Part shown: positions 48,101-59,915 of the stretch, piece by piece
Numbering within the stretch: the stretch's first letter is position 1
Layout of the letters: each line of letters opens with the position of its first letter
Origin: Pararge aegeria
Taxonomy: Eukaryota > Arthropoda > Insecta > Lepidoptera > Nymphalidae
Length of the DNA: 64,000 nt
Direction: 5' to 3'
NCBI RefSeq assembly: GCF_905163445.1
Contig: NC_053189.1
Location: 18,432,001 to 18,496,000 of the forward strand
Position numbers and translations under genes: made by a program
Notes under the pieces: generated by a model
What the model saw: only the letters and a program-made list of their open reading frames with translations
What the model was told of the DNA's origin: nothing
The model's database searches: none

Positions 48101-49258
48101 TGATTTATATTATCCTATATCGAGTACTTTAAGAATGTCAGTCCAACAGAGCAGAGCCAAGAAACTGATAAATATTAACCAATAGGATTGCACAAAATAT
48201 CCGCTCCTCTAAGTGGTCAGGGACTTGCAAGCTAGTTTAAAAATTCATGTAAAACTAGTAAGCAGAGCAGTGAAACGTGGCGGAGCTCAAAATAACTCAT
48301 CGCATACTTGCTGCCTAGCTCAGCATATTGTAAAACACAGCAACGCCACTCCGTATTACTTTCCCACTTTGCTCCGCTGTCTCACTCCACTCCAATGGAC
48401 TGGCAGCCTAAATAACTAATAGGGAGGTCGGAAAATTTAAACTATAACCCTCTTTTTCTATTGACTATATTCAGTACCTTTATTCTGTAACTATTAAATG
48501 TTGGAATGTGTTTAAACTCTGCATACCTAACTACTGTTTATCAATACAAGTGTAAATCATTTAAGTGTATAAGATAAGTTAAAATATACTTTATGAACCC
48601 ATGAAGGTTTGCAGGGATAGTGAAAACCTTTGTGGGTCAAAACACTCTTGTGGATTGATAAATCCGCTAGATATTCCTTTTGTTATTGCTATCACATACC
48701 ATCAACTTACACTAATTCAAATTAGAAAAATAATATTGCAATTCAATTGAAAGCTTTAATATAATTTGAGTAATCCTGTGTATTAATTATCGAAAAACTA
48801 TGCGTATAATTTATCATGACTTAATTTAAAAAGAGCTTTGATTTCAGAGAAATGAATTTTTTATAAAAGAAAGATAAGCAGATACCTTTAAATGTGCAAA
48901 TAATTTTATATAGCCTAGTAGTAATGTACGGATATTTCTTCTAAATTACGGCATTATTTTGAAAAACAACGTACCAAGTGATTATTGCCGTCAGACAAAG
49001 TAATAAGACTAAAAATAGATTTTACAAATTTCGTATAAACCAGACTCACCCTCAATCATTTTCTTCAATTCCAGAACAGTCGTTGTATCCTTGGCGTCTG
49101 TGAAGATGGTTAACTTTTTTCGCCTAATCATTAGAAAGACGTCCTAAAACAAAATTTACTTTGAGGTTACAACTTAAACAACTAAACCGCGCCCGCCTTA
49201 GTACGAATACTAGAAAAAGAACTATTAACGCATTAGACATAAGAAAAAGACTTACCAT
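45146..49258 (-). CDS. EloB: Elongin B (transcription elongation factor B subunit 2)
   Basis: Four minus-strand coding exons: 49258-49256 (the ATG only), 49143-49050, 47993-47849 and 45257-45146; 354 nt, 117 residues, against 118 in human. Elongin B is a ubiquitin-like protein that pairs with Elongin C. Together they serve as adaptor in Cullin2/5 ubiquitin ligases (VHL, SOCS-box proteins) and in the Elongin A elongation complex. The visible sequence begins MDVFLMIRRKK, has the ubiquitin-fold core (TIFTDAKDTT, LKKMIEGIL, QLMEDEKTLSEYGLTS) and the conserved tail SSPPDLPDVMK. Intron 3 is about 2.6 kb with SINEs and an RTE fragment. A 73-bp minisatellite directly abuts the exon 3 donor. Divergent from the zinc-finger gene, 585 bp between start codons. 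Confidence 0.96.
45350..45945 (+). mobile_element. Family A SINEs, one interrupted by a 180-bp insert
   Basis: 45350-45460 is a SINE head (box B 'gagttcgaatcac'). 45478-45945 is a longer copy that is cut at about 45650 and resumes at about 45833 ('gagtccaccaatcgg'). The inserted 45650-45832 is unrelated to other repeats I saw. Elongin B is antisense to them, beyond its exon 4 acceptor. Confidence 0.6.
46718..46970 (+). mobile_element. RTE-type non-LTR C-terminal fragment
   Basis: The plus strand reads VDQIRRRKWNWIGHVVRQ, then QEAFQW, TTIESAAQDRSGWKKEV, the characteristic end of RTE/craniofacial-development-protein-2-like polymerases. 5'-truncated scrap in Elongin B intron 3. Confidence 0.7.
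47628..47846. repeat. Minisatellite, 3 x 73 bp, abutting an Elongin B splice donor
   Basis: Units start at 47628, 47701 and 47774 ('ttccatgggatttgtac'). The array stops at the last base before the minus-strand donor at 47848-47847. Confidence 0.93.
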
Positions 49259-49843
49259 TTTTATATTATGATTAAAAACTATAAACTATTTGTTTAAATA
49301 TAAAAAACGCTTCAAAGCGTACGAAGCGAAATTAAATATTGAAATTGAATGACAGCTGGCGCATAGACAATATACAGAAACACACACAGACAAGAAAGTC
49401 GATTTTGCCAAAACGATGACTAATCGCAATATAAAATCCTGAACGACATGATAAAGAGGATACATTAATCAAACAGGCACTGTCTTCATGGGCAGTTCCG
49501 TCCTATGTTTTTGTATTTAGTTTTTAAATCTTTTTATTTTTTGGTCATTTCGTCATGTTACAAAAGTAGTAGCTGGCCGAGGTTAGGAAAGAAGTATATT
49601 CTTCTTTCTTTCAGTCAAGTTTGACAAAGAACTTAAGAAGCTACTCTTTGGTCTATGGTTCAGAGAAGGATTTTGTAAAATAGAGTTTGTATCAATCACT
49701 TTCTGCCTCTGGTTGTAATTATTTATTTATATACGATTCTATTAGAATAATTTGGAACTCCTGTGGTGGACAATGGTTGCAAGAATAATACTATGCCATT
49801 GCTGTTTGAAAAATATCCATAATAACCTATATGTTGTTACACT
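49259..49843. promoter_or_regulatory. Divergent promoter region, Elongin B / zinc-finger gene
   Basis: 585 bp between opposite start codons. TGACAG at about 49350 and TTTGACA at about 49620 are the only copies of the pentamer motif I would point to. No TATA box or E2F site was found. Confidence 0.4.
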
Positions 49844-52800
49844 ATGAATGTCCAAGTTTGTGTGAATTGTTTTAATAAAAAGACTGTCAACCATACGGAT
49901 AACCGTCTAGTGACGGAGAGTTGTGGTCATGTGAAGTGTATGGACTGTCTTCTCCATGAGTCATCCGGCTGCGGAGCGTGCAAGAGAAATGGCTGTGAGA
50001 AAGATTTATTGGTGGCAAAGCAAGAGGTGGCTGCTGTTGAGAAGAATAAGGCTTATACAGTTTCCGTAGAATATGATGAGCTCTCCCAGGAGGAGCAGGA
50101 CCTGTGCCATAAGAAGAAGCTGGATATCTCACATATTAAAGCAGAGATAAGTGAGTAATTGTTTATCCATTCAAGTGGATGTGTAAGGGGTGGCAAAACA
50201 GTGGATATCAGTATATTACTCTACATCGTTCACCAATAATCTATAACATAATAATCAATAAATGCATCATCATCATTATCATGTCAACCAATGGACTTCC
50301 ACAGTTTGACATGATCTTTTGTAGGGAGTTTAAAATACCTTGTGACACTTGGGTCCTGCGCAATAAATGTCCTTGATGAAATTCTGACCTGTGCAAATCA
50401 ATTTCGAAGCAGATTTCAATTTTGGGAGAGTTTGAATCCCGTTACCCTTGGCCTTCTCAATGTGGGAGGAGGCCTGTGCTCTGTAGTGGGCCTGTAATGG
50501 GTTGATGTGATGATGACGCTGAGGTGACCTAGGTGAGAATTTGGCCCTTGTTCTTTTTCCATGTCCTGGGAAGTAATTGGTAACATTCAACAATACAAAA
50601 TCAAATCAAACATTAAATCAACAATTCAAATCAAAGTTGTGGAAACTTCATTGGTCTATGTGATACAAAAATACGGCATTACTTTTATGTATAGTTATAC
50701 TGTTTGTTTCCCTTGAAAAGCTAATAAATACTGAAACGTAACAGACAAGATGGGAGAAAATTCAGAAAAAAAATCTCAATTAAGAGTCTCCAGTAATTAA
50801 ACCTGGGATTTGACCGCCAAGTGGCTCAGTGGGCAGCGACCCTGCTTCCTGAGTCCAACGCAGTGGGTTTAATTCCCACAACTGGAAAATGTTTGTGTGA
50901 TGAACATGAATGGTTTTCAGTATCTGGGTGTTTATCTGTATATTATAAGTATTTATATGTATTATATTCATATAAAAATATTCATCAGCTATCTCAGTAC
51001 CCATAACACAAGCTATGCTTACTTTGGGGCTAGATGGCGATGTGTGTATTGTCGTAGTATATTTATTTATTATTTATGTATTATTGCCCACTCTTAAGAC
51101 CACAGCAATAAACCTTGGCAGCACAAAAGTTGCCAAAAACTGAATTGGCTTAAGCATCTCCTATGTCTTCCTCCATGGCGCTGCTTAAAGGTCACCAGAG
51201 AGGTTATTCATTTAAATTTTTTATTTCTAGATGATGGCAAAAGAACTTACTTATGTACAGTATGCAAGAAGAAATTCTCTGCCCGAAGCCAAGTGTCCTA
51301 CCATGCATACTGTAATGGACAGAAGAAGCCATATTACTGTCAAGCTTGCAAACAAAGCTTTGCATCTCAGTCCCATTACAAGTATCACTTAAGAACACAT
51401 AATCAAGAGCGCACATTTTCGTGTGATATTTGTGGCCTGACTTTCTATGACTTGTCCAAGCTCAAGAGGCACACCCTTAAACATACCAGTTAGTAACCTT
51501 TTTTTCAATTTATCATATGTGTCTAAGCTACACAAAATATGTCTAGAAATTGTTAACAGTATAGTTACCTTCATTTTAAACCAGTGGTTATAGTGTTTTC
51601 TATAAACTTTGAACTTTTTGTTTTCTTTTAAGTTTTATTCAAATTCAAATCTTTATTTGCGTGATTGCAGGTTAACAAATTTGGTCTTATAATAAAACAT
51701 AACAAGTTAGGCAACTAATGCCTGTTTTCACTTCTCAAGGAAAAGCCTAATGTAAAGAGAGCCTAATGTAAATAAGTATTGCCCAATGTAAAGAGTTTCC
51801 GAGGCATATATCAACCGTTCACCAACAGTTATCAGCTAGAGTTGGTGTAACTTTTTTTTTATAGACATTGCTTAAAATTATTAGGCTTTCGATTTAGGGT
51901 ATGCCCAGTTTTAGTGCTTTGATTGATTTAATGCCATACATTTTTAGAAGAGAAAAACTACTCGTGCAACGAATGCAGTAAGGCATTCAACAACCTCACA
52001 GCCCTTCGAAAGCACATGCTCACACACACGGAGGAACGCCCATATGCTTGCGCCCAATGCGGCCGACGCTTCCGGGACAGCTCTAATTATAAGAAGCATG
52101 TCTACAAACATAGTACGTCAATTTTTTGTTTAGCAGTGTTTTGATTTTAGTATTTGAATTTACTAATTTCGACCTTTCCTCTTTCTAAAAATTGTTACTG
52201 CCTTCATATAAATTATAAAACCACACTGAGCTGAAATATTCAAAGCTAATTGCTTAAAATATTTCAGCTTACCTTATCCACCATATTTTTCTCTTGTTGA
52301 TCTAGACTAAGATTACAATAGAGCCCATTTGTATGGTTAAATTTCCGGAAAACGGATGCTTGCTGAAGATTGTCCTTTACTACTTATTTGGATTGATTGC
52401 AAAGATTAATTAATTGATGCTGTTGTTCTATAAAGATTTTATGTGTTGCTGCTATTTTGAAAATAAATTAAAGGGACATGCAATACATAAACCACGATCT
52501 GTACTAAAATATACAAACCTCTTTATTTTGAAATAAAGATTACCCTATATCTTACAATACTATTAAAAACTTTGTCTCTATCTTACAATATATACACAGA
52601 GAAATGAGCACAAATTATGTCTTTCACAATCACTTGTTATTGTATGATTTTTTTGACGTTTTATGGAAACTTTCAAAAGAAAAAACAGGGTTCACTGTGG
52701 CGACATCTAGCCAACTTGATATGCAAACTGGTTTTCCAGAGAGGCTATGCCAGACATGTGGCGAAGAGCTCCCAGTAGGGAAGGGTTCGGGAAAGCACCA

Positions 52801-53967
52801 GTGCCCGCCAGGTGCTGGGGGTCCGCGGGCGCACCCTTGCCCTAGATGCCGGAAATCCTTTCACTCCAAAAAGGACATGCGCCGACACGCTGCTGTACAC
52901 TCAGGTGATTTGGTTTTTTCATCACCTTTGTCAACCTCCCTGCTGTAACTCAGGTCAGAACTGCTCGGACTTGTGAGGCTTCAGCTTTAATCGTAAACAA
53001 GTTATTTATCTACAGCCACATGCTAACTTACCATTATTTATAAGAAGTCAATCACTCAGTTAGTCAGAAAATTTAGTAATCAACATCATCATTCCAGTCT
53101 GTAATTCTAACTCAATCACCCTACATTAAAAGGTACCCCAAGGTAAGGTTTAGGGGCCTCTCTTATTTTAAGTTTATACTAACAAGCTACCAAAAGTAGA
53201 AAAATGTTAATATTGATTTATTTTATTTACATTAATATGATCAATAATGTACTTATTGAAATTTTGGTTATTCGATAACAGTTTTTTTTACAGATTCTAA
53301 ACCATACAGATGCAAAATATGTCCAGAGGATCGTCGATTTCGCCGAAAAGACAACCTAGAAAGGCACGTGCGAAACGCGCACCCTGACTCCTCGCCTTCC
53401 ACTGCGTTTGAATGTGACCTTACGGCACTACAAAGCATAACCGACGCTGGCACCGAAAGTTATGAGAAAAATGAGAAGATTAGATTAGAAATACTTAATC
53501 CCCTCCCACCTTTACCTCAAGAAGTTATCAACAAACACATTGAAGATGTAAATGACAAAGAATCGAATATTAAAAATAGTGAAAGTGTTAAAGAAACTAA
53601 GATTAGTGAAGTTAGTAAAATAAGTGACTGTTTAGTGGATAAAAAGTCGATAATCGAAGCTAACAACGCACGCGAGAGTGTAATAGTCGAAAAACGTAAT
53701 ACAGACAATGAAAAAAAGGTGCCAAGTCCAGAAAACGAATATGTTCACAAAATTCGTAAAGCCATAATACCGCTACCACCGATAGATCAGGAGAAGTTCA
53801 GGAGTGTCCAAAGAGGGCACTTGCCAGATAGCGGGACTACTGCACCTATAAAGAATATGGAGATTTATAAGAAAATTTTGTATGAGAAGGTGGAAAAAGA
53901 CACAACAGAGGTGATACAGAATCCAAAGATGCATTGGAGGAGAAAAATGGAGCAAGATACCAATTAG
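49844..53967 (+). CDS. RING plus C2H2 zinc-finger protein
   Basis: Exons 49844-50150, 51231-51488, 51948-52112, 52740-52904 and 53294-53967; all internal junctions are phase 1, a common pattern between finger-coding exons. 522 residues. The N-terminus has a C3HC4 RING-like pattern: Cys6, Cys9, Cys27, His29, Cys32, Cys35, Cys43, Cys46. Then come C2H2-type fingers: a C2HC variant (YLCTVCKKKF), YYCQACKQSF, FSCDICGLTF, YSCNECSKAF, YACAQCGRRF, a degenerate CQTC...HQC, HPCPRCRKSF and YRCKICPEDRRF. The C-terminal ~200 residues are acidic/lysine-rich and low complexity, ending MHWRRKMEQDTN. Likely a nuclear DNA-binding factor; E3 ligase activity is possible if the RING is real. A GTAAGT donor overlaps the stop codon (TA|GTAAGT), so a longer spliced form cannot be excluded. 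I do not recognise an orthologue. Confidence 0.88.
50448..50525 (+). mobile_element. Family A SINE 3' fragment
   Basis: 'cttctcaatgtgggagg', 'tagtgggcctgtaatggg', 'ttgatgtgatgatgac'. A CAT-rich run at 50265-50282 may be another SINE tail. Intron 1 of the zinc-finger gene. Confidence 0.55.
50661..50728. repeat. Dispersed 70-bp repeat, copy 2
   Basis: Same word order as 14262-14330. Confidence 0.6.
50812..51080 (+). mobile_element. Family B SINE, near full length
   Basis: Best-preserved copy: head 'aagtggctcagtgggcagcg', box B 'gtgggtttaattcccac', 'gtgatgaacatgaatgg', and 3' end 'ggctagatggcgatgtgtg' to 'tgtcgtag'. Intron 1 of the zinc-finger gene. Confidence 0.75.
51635..51740 (-). mobile_element. 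Non-LTR 3' scrap
   Basis: 'attcaaattcaaatctttat' then 'aataaaacataacaagttag', a typical antisense LINE terminus. Intron 2 of the zinc-finger gene. Confidence 0.4.
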
Positions 53968-55245
53968 TAAGTTACATCTATGAATATATTGAAATGAATT
54001 AAATTGATGAAGCTGTGCTGTGTCGTGACGTCCGATCAGAATACAATGTGTAAATGAAAACCGAAATAATACTTAACAGGCTTTAGAAGAACATTATATA
54101 CTGTCTCTGAGACTTATCTGTGAAACCGAAAACCTAATAGTTTTTGAGTAAACCACTGCCATAGTTTTACAAAAAGAAATAAGATACAGCCCTATCCCAT
54201 CACATGCAAAATAAAAATCATGTGGCTTCTGCTACTATACGTACTATGCACGTGTCGGTCTTTTATCTTCAATAGAGTTGTCAAAAGTAAAAAGTTAGAA
54301 TGTTTTGAATTCATTTGTATGAAAAATAAATCTGCTTCTTTTGATTTCACAGTTTTACAGGGAACTTCATTCTTCAACATTATCATAGTTCGGTTACACA
54401 TTGTATAGTTCCAACTAAGGAAATATAACATAGAATGTACAACTCTGCTACTACTATCTGCTGTCATCACCAATCACTGTGCCCAGAATGGTGATTTTTG
54501 GCAAACACTCTCTTTATACGAGGCCCTTAGTCCAGCAGTGGGCTGTCATAGGCTCTTAGTTGATCTGTATCTATTCAAATAAATTAAATTGCTGTATCTA
54601 TCTGTAATTTAAACATAACTGGCTCATTCTGACATCAAATGACATATTATTATGAAAGTATAACCCAATTGCATATTTATAAAATATTTTTGACATCTGT
54701 CTGGTTGGCCAGGTTAATTTTTGAAAAAGCTGACCTTATTCTGCTTTCTACTTATTGCAACAAATAATGTTACTCTTTACCATTGGAAATACTGAACTGA
54801 TGTAGATAAAGCTTTTGAGGAGTATTTTTGCGAGTAACGAGAGAATGAGTAATTTGAAATCATGAAAGTCTTTGTCATCTTTCAGGTATGTATCTATCTG
54901 TCTGGATAGATAAGATATGTAAAGAAAAGGCTGATATGGATGGCAAAGCAATCCGGACTGGTAAAATTTGTACTGTTTTTTAAGCACTTATTTTTTAATC
55001 TATGAAATAGTAAACAGGCCAAATGGTACAAGGAGTTAACATGGAGATCTCAAGTCGTAGCAGCAGTGAGCAGTATACACTGCTAATCCAATAACTAAAA
55101 AGGGATAAAACAAACCCTGTGTTCACTAGTCAGGGTTGCAATCCAGCACCCAAAGCTACGTGTCCCAACCATTGCTAATGCAGCTTTGCAAATCATTGTG
55201 ATGCTTCTAAAGTTTTTATATCTGCATTTATATTCAACTAGCATT
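53968..55245. other. Intergenic; family X repeat and an exon-like island
   Basis: 54035-54420 is a family X copy ('actgtctctgagacttatct', 'gcacgtgtcggtctttt'). At 54898-54970, after an acceptor-like 'tcatctttcag', the plus strand reads MYLSVWIDKICKEKADMDGK..., then GT. It looks mildly coding but does not join in frame to the gene upstream. Confidence 0.35.
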
Positions 55246-55247
55246 TA

Positions 55248-55675
55248 TTGCGGGATTTTAGTTTTCCTGGGATAAAAATTTTGTATGTGCATTTTTTTAT
55301 TGTTCAAAGAAGAATTGAAGGAGATCCCTATTTCTTTAAATATTTTTCAGGACTTTGATGTTTTTGCAGGATGAAAATAAGTGTAAGTTACTCTCTGCCT
55401 TTTCAACTACCTTTATATGTAAAAGTCGATTGGTTGTTACGTTAAGACTTGCATAAAGGATTATGTTTCCTGTTAAAATAATAACTAATGTTCCTGTAAA
55501 TCACTCTTGGTAATTTGATGTTTTTTCTAGGACCAAAAGTAGCCTATGTTGCTCCGTCCTTACAACTAACTCTATGCCATAAATCATGTTGTTTGGTTGT
55601 TTAGTTAGGGATTAGGGTGGAGGGCATACAAACAAACATACTTTCGCATTTATAATATACGAGTAAGATAGGATT
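55248..55675 (-). mobile_element. Helitron-like element
   Basis: Begins 'aactagcatttattgcggg' and ends 'cgcatttataatatacgag', the reversed layout of 987-1316. Contains 'aactaactctatgccataa'. Confidence 0.5.
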
Positions 55676-55689
55676 TTAGCGACCATGTT

Positions 55690-57970
55690 TCTTAGGTATG
55701 GAAATATTTGTTATGATTTTTCAAAAAAAATACGTTTTTGTTAACTCTTTGTACTAGTTGGGTACTGGTGATAATCCTAAACTAATTTGAATTGACAGGT
55801 CAAAAACTAGTGTTGTCCTATTCACAATATTCCCTGCTGAGAACGAAGGCACTAATTTTACACCAGTCATTTCAGTTTAGTTTAATGGTTTGTACACAGT
55901 TTGGTGATAACTATTGTCTGTTTGTTTATGTGTAAGTATGTCTATAATAGCAGCTAATTGTCACAGGCTGAGCCTGGTTTATGAGTTAATTTATTTTTAA
56001 AGTGATTCTACTACTTATTATCTTAATATAATGAATTACTTAAAATTATTATTATAAATGAATTTTATGAATATTTGTTACCATTTACAAGCATTGAATA
56101 CAGGGTGACATTTTGGAAATGCTCAGTTTGGCGAAATCTACAGCAATATTATAATTCTTAAGAGTTGAGGTTTTATTATTTTAATTCAATGCTAATAAAC
56201 AAACAAGGCTCATGCATGATGTTCAGTTTAGAATGAAGATGAATTATATTTTTTATAAGAAAAATATAGATACTTTTACTTTGGTAACAGAAAGTCAGTG
56301 TTAATAAAAATACAGATTAATCAGACCGTCACAGACATAGAACCTTGTCTCCTGTTTCTTAAGTCTTAACATAAATAACGCTTCTTACAACTTTCTAAAT
56401 CAACTCTCAGAGTTAACATTAAACCCCAAAGTGATTAAATTTTAAAACAATGTTGGTGAAAGTAAAATTAATTGATTGAGCCCGATTGCGCTTAATATGT
56501 GTAATTACTAGAAAACGCTAAAGAACTATTTATTTGTTTACTTATCACTTCTAGAATCTCACCCTGTACACACAGAAGTTTAAAAAAGTGTTTGGCATAT
56601 TGTATAACATCGGGAAATAAATAGGTAAAGAAGGAAGAGAGAGAGAGAGATAGACTGGTGAAGAAAAGGAAAGAATGAAATGTATACTCGCGCGTTGGAT
56701 TAGAGTAAGTGATTAAGTTATGTGCCTCTAAGTCATTTAATGAAGGAAACGGTTGTTTTCCATCTATCTTTTCTTTTTTATCAATGCCTGGCTGAGTGTT
56801 AGTTTTTATGTTAACCAAAATGACACAATGACACTGGAGCTACGTTAATCTGTCAATTTAGTGTTGACTTGTCTTTATTCAAAAGACATTCTGTAAATTT
56901 AGTGTAAAGCTGTAAAATTTCATTGAATGACACACAATAATTAACTCCAGTGTCACTTTAGCAAAAAACGAACACCGGAGGCACTATTAGCAGTTGAGTG
57001 CTGTAGCTGTATTGTCACTTTTAGTTTAATGTGGATCACGCCGTCCGTTCATATCCAGCACTGAAATTAATTGTCTGTATTAATGATCTGGGAATTTATG
57101 CTTGTTCATTCTGAATGTATTCTGTCAAATGTGGTCTCTTGTGTAAAATGTGAATCTGTTTGATTAAGAATAACTATAACATTAAAAATTAATGCAATTG
57201 AATTTATTTCTAGAAGTCTTGTAAAGATTTTTGAAAACTATCTGTTTGGAATCCTTAGCGGAAGAGACAAAATTTAAACTCACTTTGTTTAAATTTTTAC
57301 CACTCATGCTCGTATCTTGCAACAACACTAAAACCCAAATATTTTCGCATCGCGATCGCATTGCCCATTAAACAAAAGATAAAAACAAAATATCAACGAA
57401 TTGCAACACAAAACTGTAAATTTGAACCATAAATAGCTACATTGTAAAATAAGTTTATTTTGGATAGAACGAAAGGTATAAAAGGCAACATATTTGGCTA
57501 TTTTTTTATTCATTGTAAAGTCCTCCAATGCTTTATCCAAAATAAACTTGATGCGATTCGAAGCGAAACCAGCCTAGAGTGTACATTGCCGAGGATCTGT
57601 TTGGTGTGGAGTATAAGGATTGAAGAAATTATAAATTACACCATACAGCTTCTCCTGCTGTTCGCGGAGTATAGCAGATTAAGCTTAATTTTCATAATAC
57701 GTTAATTTTGCTGTACCCAAATCTCTAAACTCACCTATATTGATATTTATAAAAAAGTGCTATTATTTTGAACAGGATATTTTGTTTATGAAAGCAATAG
57801 ATATTAGTTTAGATACGTTGTGGGCGGTGCATACGAGAAGTCACTCGCTTAAATTTTCTTCCGCTCAAAATTTTAAACTGATAAAAATGTTTCGAATTTA
57901 AGATAAGGCATTTGACTTTAGAAACACATGTCAAGTACATGTGTTGCATTAAATGCCTCTATACTAATTA
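55690..57970. other. AT-rich intergenic DNA, nothing coding recognised
   Basis: I see a (GA)n run at 56637-56650, an 11-bp inverted pair with several TGACA words at 56820-56960, and a 16-bp inverted repeat (57451-57466 with 57534-57549) around a 67-bp loop. No gene. Confidence 0.4.
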
Positions 57971-57974
57971 TATT

Positions 57975-58110
57975 AATGTTTGACGACCTCCTGGCGCAGT
58001 GGTAAGCACTGTGACATCATATATAACGGAGGTTCCGGGGCCTACTTCCGGCTAGGTCAATTTGTCGATAAAACGTTCTGGTACGATGCCGCGTGGAAAC
58101 GAATTTGGGG
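57975..58110 (+). mobile_element. tRNA-headed SINE fragment
   Basis: 'acctcctggcgcagtggtaa' resembles a tRNA-derived box A like that on 22025-21990; the box B is corrupted. 58380-59130 beyond it shows nothing recognisable. Confidence 0.4.
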
Positions 58111-59139
58111 CATGGGTTTTAATAAAATGATGTACCCCTTTCGGTTTTGCGCGCTTCACACTTATATAACTTATTTTCATTGGTTGATAGTTTATCGGCA
58201 TGCAGGAGATTTAGAAAACGCATGCCTTATAATTGGTAGTAGTATTTGTGAAGTGAGAAATGTCTCATTCACGCCGTTACATTCTTTTGTTAGTGGCACA
58301 AGTGAAATGTTATTGTTTTTGTACAGTGGATATACTTCCCTTAAGCAATTGTTTGTAAAATATAGGTACTGTTGAGTCTAAATTGCTCGGAGGGCTATTA
58401 AGATTTTTTTTTGTTTTGTATAGTTCTTCATTATATAAGAAAAAGTAAATTTAAAGTACCAAAGAAATTATTAAAAGTTTAGTTTTGTGCAAGAAAAAAA
58501 AACTAAAGAGTTTTTTCGTCGCTTTTCTTTCTTAAATTTTGAGTGCACGGTGCTAAAACCACTTTTTTAATTGTGACACTTTCAAAGAAGAGTAGCGTCA
58601 TGCCTCTTGATATCCTGGTGAATTTTAATTGTCGTTATTTAATTGACGGGGAATCCCCCTATATATTGAATAAGCCGGTTATTTTTTTATATCTAATGAT
58701 ACACAGCAAAAAATAAGTGAACAGGAGGCCCATATGTGGCACTTTCGTTACGTACATTACATGAGAAGTACACGTTAGTGTCCTCCTATGAAACAGTGAT
58801 ACTATTTTATTGAGCACCAAGAACTGTGTATACACTCCTTTAAACTAACTCGTGTTAACTACAACAAAGTAAATTGTCATTCTTTTACGGGGATTCCCCT
58901 CCTGTGTAAGTAACAACTGACTATCGACTAATGAAAATGCACCTTTAAGACCGTATTCCAGCGTAAACTTGTTTACGAAAAAATTTTAAATAAAAAAAAA
59001 TAAAAGGTTCCTGTCAAGTTATCACATCGATGTTACCATAAGTATAGTGTTCGCTAAAGCACAAGGTTACAGAGCGTGTCGTATCTGATTACATTGCGAA
59101 ATTGAATATAGTACATTTATTGTTCAGTTAAAAATAAGC

Positions 59140-59475
59140 TGTGATAGCCTAGTGGCTAGAGCTTCGGACCCCCTTTCGGGGTGTCCGAGTTCGGTCCCCG
59201 CCATGCACCTCTTTAACTTTTAAGAGCTATTTGTGCGTTTTTATTTTAAGGAATTTAAAATATCACTTGCTTTAACGGCGCAAGGAAATTATAGTATGTA
59301 AATAACATACTCTCAGGAATGCTGGTTTCCTCGAGATAATACGCTCTCGAAAGTGTGTGAAATTTTACCGATCCACACTTTGCTAGCGTGGTGGACGGCC
59401 TTAACACTCCTCATTCTGAGATTTAACCCGCGCACTGCAGTGGGCCGATAAATGAGTTGGTAATGATGACGATGA
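59140..59475 (+). mobile_element. tRNA-derived SINE, family A, best full-length copy
   Basis: Head 'ctgtgatagcctagtggct' (box A) and 'gagttcggtccccgcc' (box B), body 'aaaatatcacttgctttaac', 3' part 'acactttgctagcgtgg' and 'gcagtgggccgat', tail 'gatgacgatgacg'. It defines the family for the other copies listed. Confidence 0.78.
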
Positions 59476-59509
59476 CGTTGAAAGGATGTATTTTTGAAAG
59501 CAATTAATT

Positions 59510-59915
59510 AATTTGTTAACACAATCGAAACTCTCCAGCACCGACGCAATGTTGCCTGCTTATCGGGTTTTTACCGGATATACTTCGGTGAGTGTGCTCA
59601 GGAACTTTACAATCTTGTTCCTCCTTCCCCGTTCTACCACAGAACAGCGAGACACCGTGAGCGGTGGCATCCTTATGTGGTTGATATTCCATCAACACGC
59701 ACGAAACGTTTTTTTATCCACGTTTCTGATACGTGCCGCTAAGATGTGGAACGCCCTCCCGGCGACTGTGTTTCCTGCCACGTATAATTTGAGTACCTTC
59801 AAGTCTAGAGTGAATAGGCTTTTTCAAGGCATGCTCCAACCTAGACCTCATCATTGCTTTCTAACGGGCATGATTGTCGTGAAACGCTGGCCTATCGTTT
59901 ATAAAAAAAAAAAGC
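59510..59915 (+). mobile_element. 3' copy of the 42-44.7 kb non-LTR element
   Basis: From 'ctccagcaccgacgcaatg' to 'tggcctatcgtt' plus A-run it is closely similar to the reverse of 42000-42390. It encodes the same tail (RAAKMWNALPATVFPATYN, FKSRVNRLF) with small frame differences. 5'-truncated. Confidence 0.85.

Noticed and set aside
57980..58375. 131-codon plus-strand ORF
   Set aside because: Starts inside a tRNA-like SINE head, has no recognisable domain and lacks coding-like composition.
59155..59205. tRNA gene-like box A and box B
   Set aside because: Part of a dispersed SINE; no proper cloverleaf or anticodon arm.
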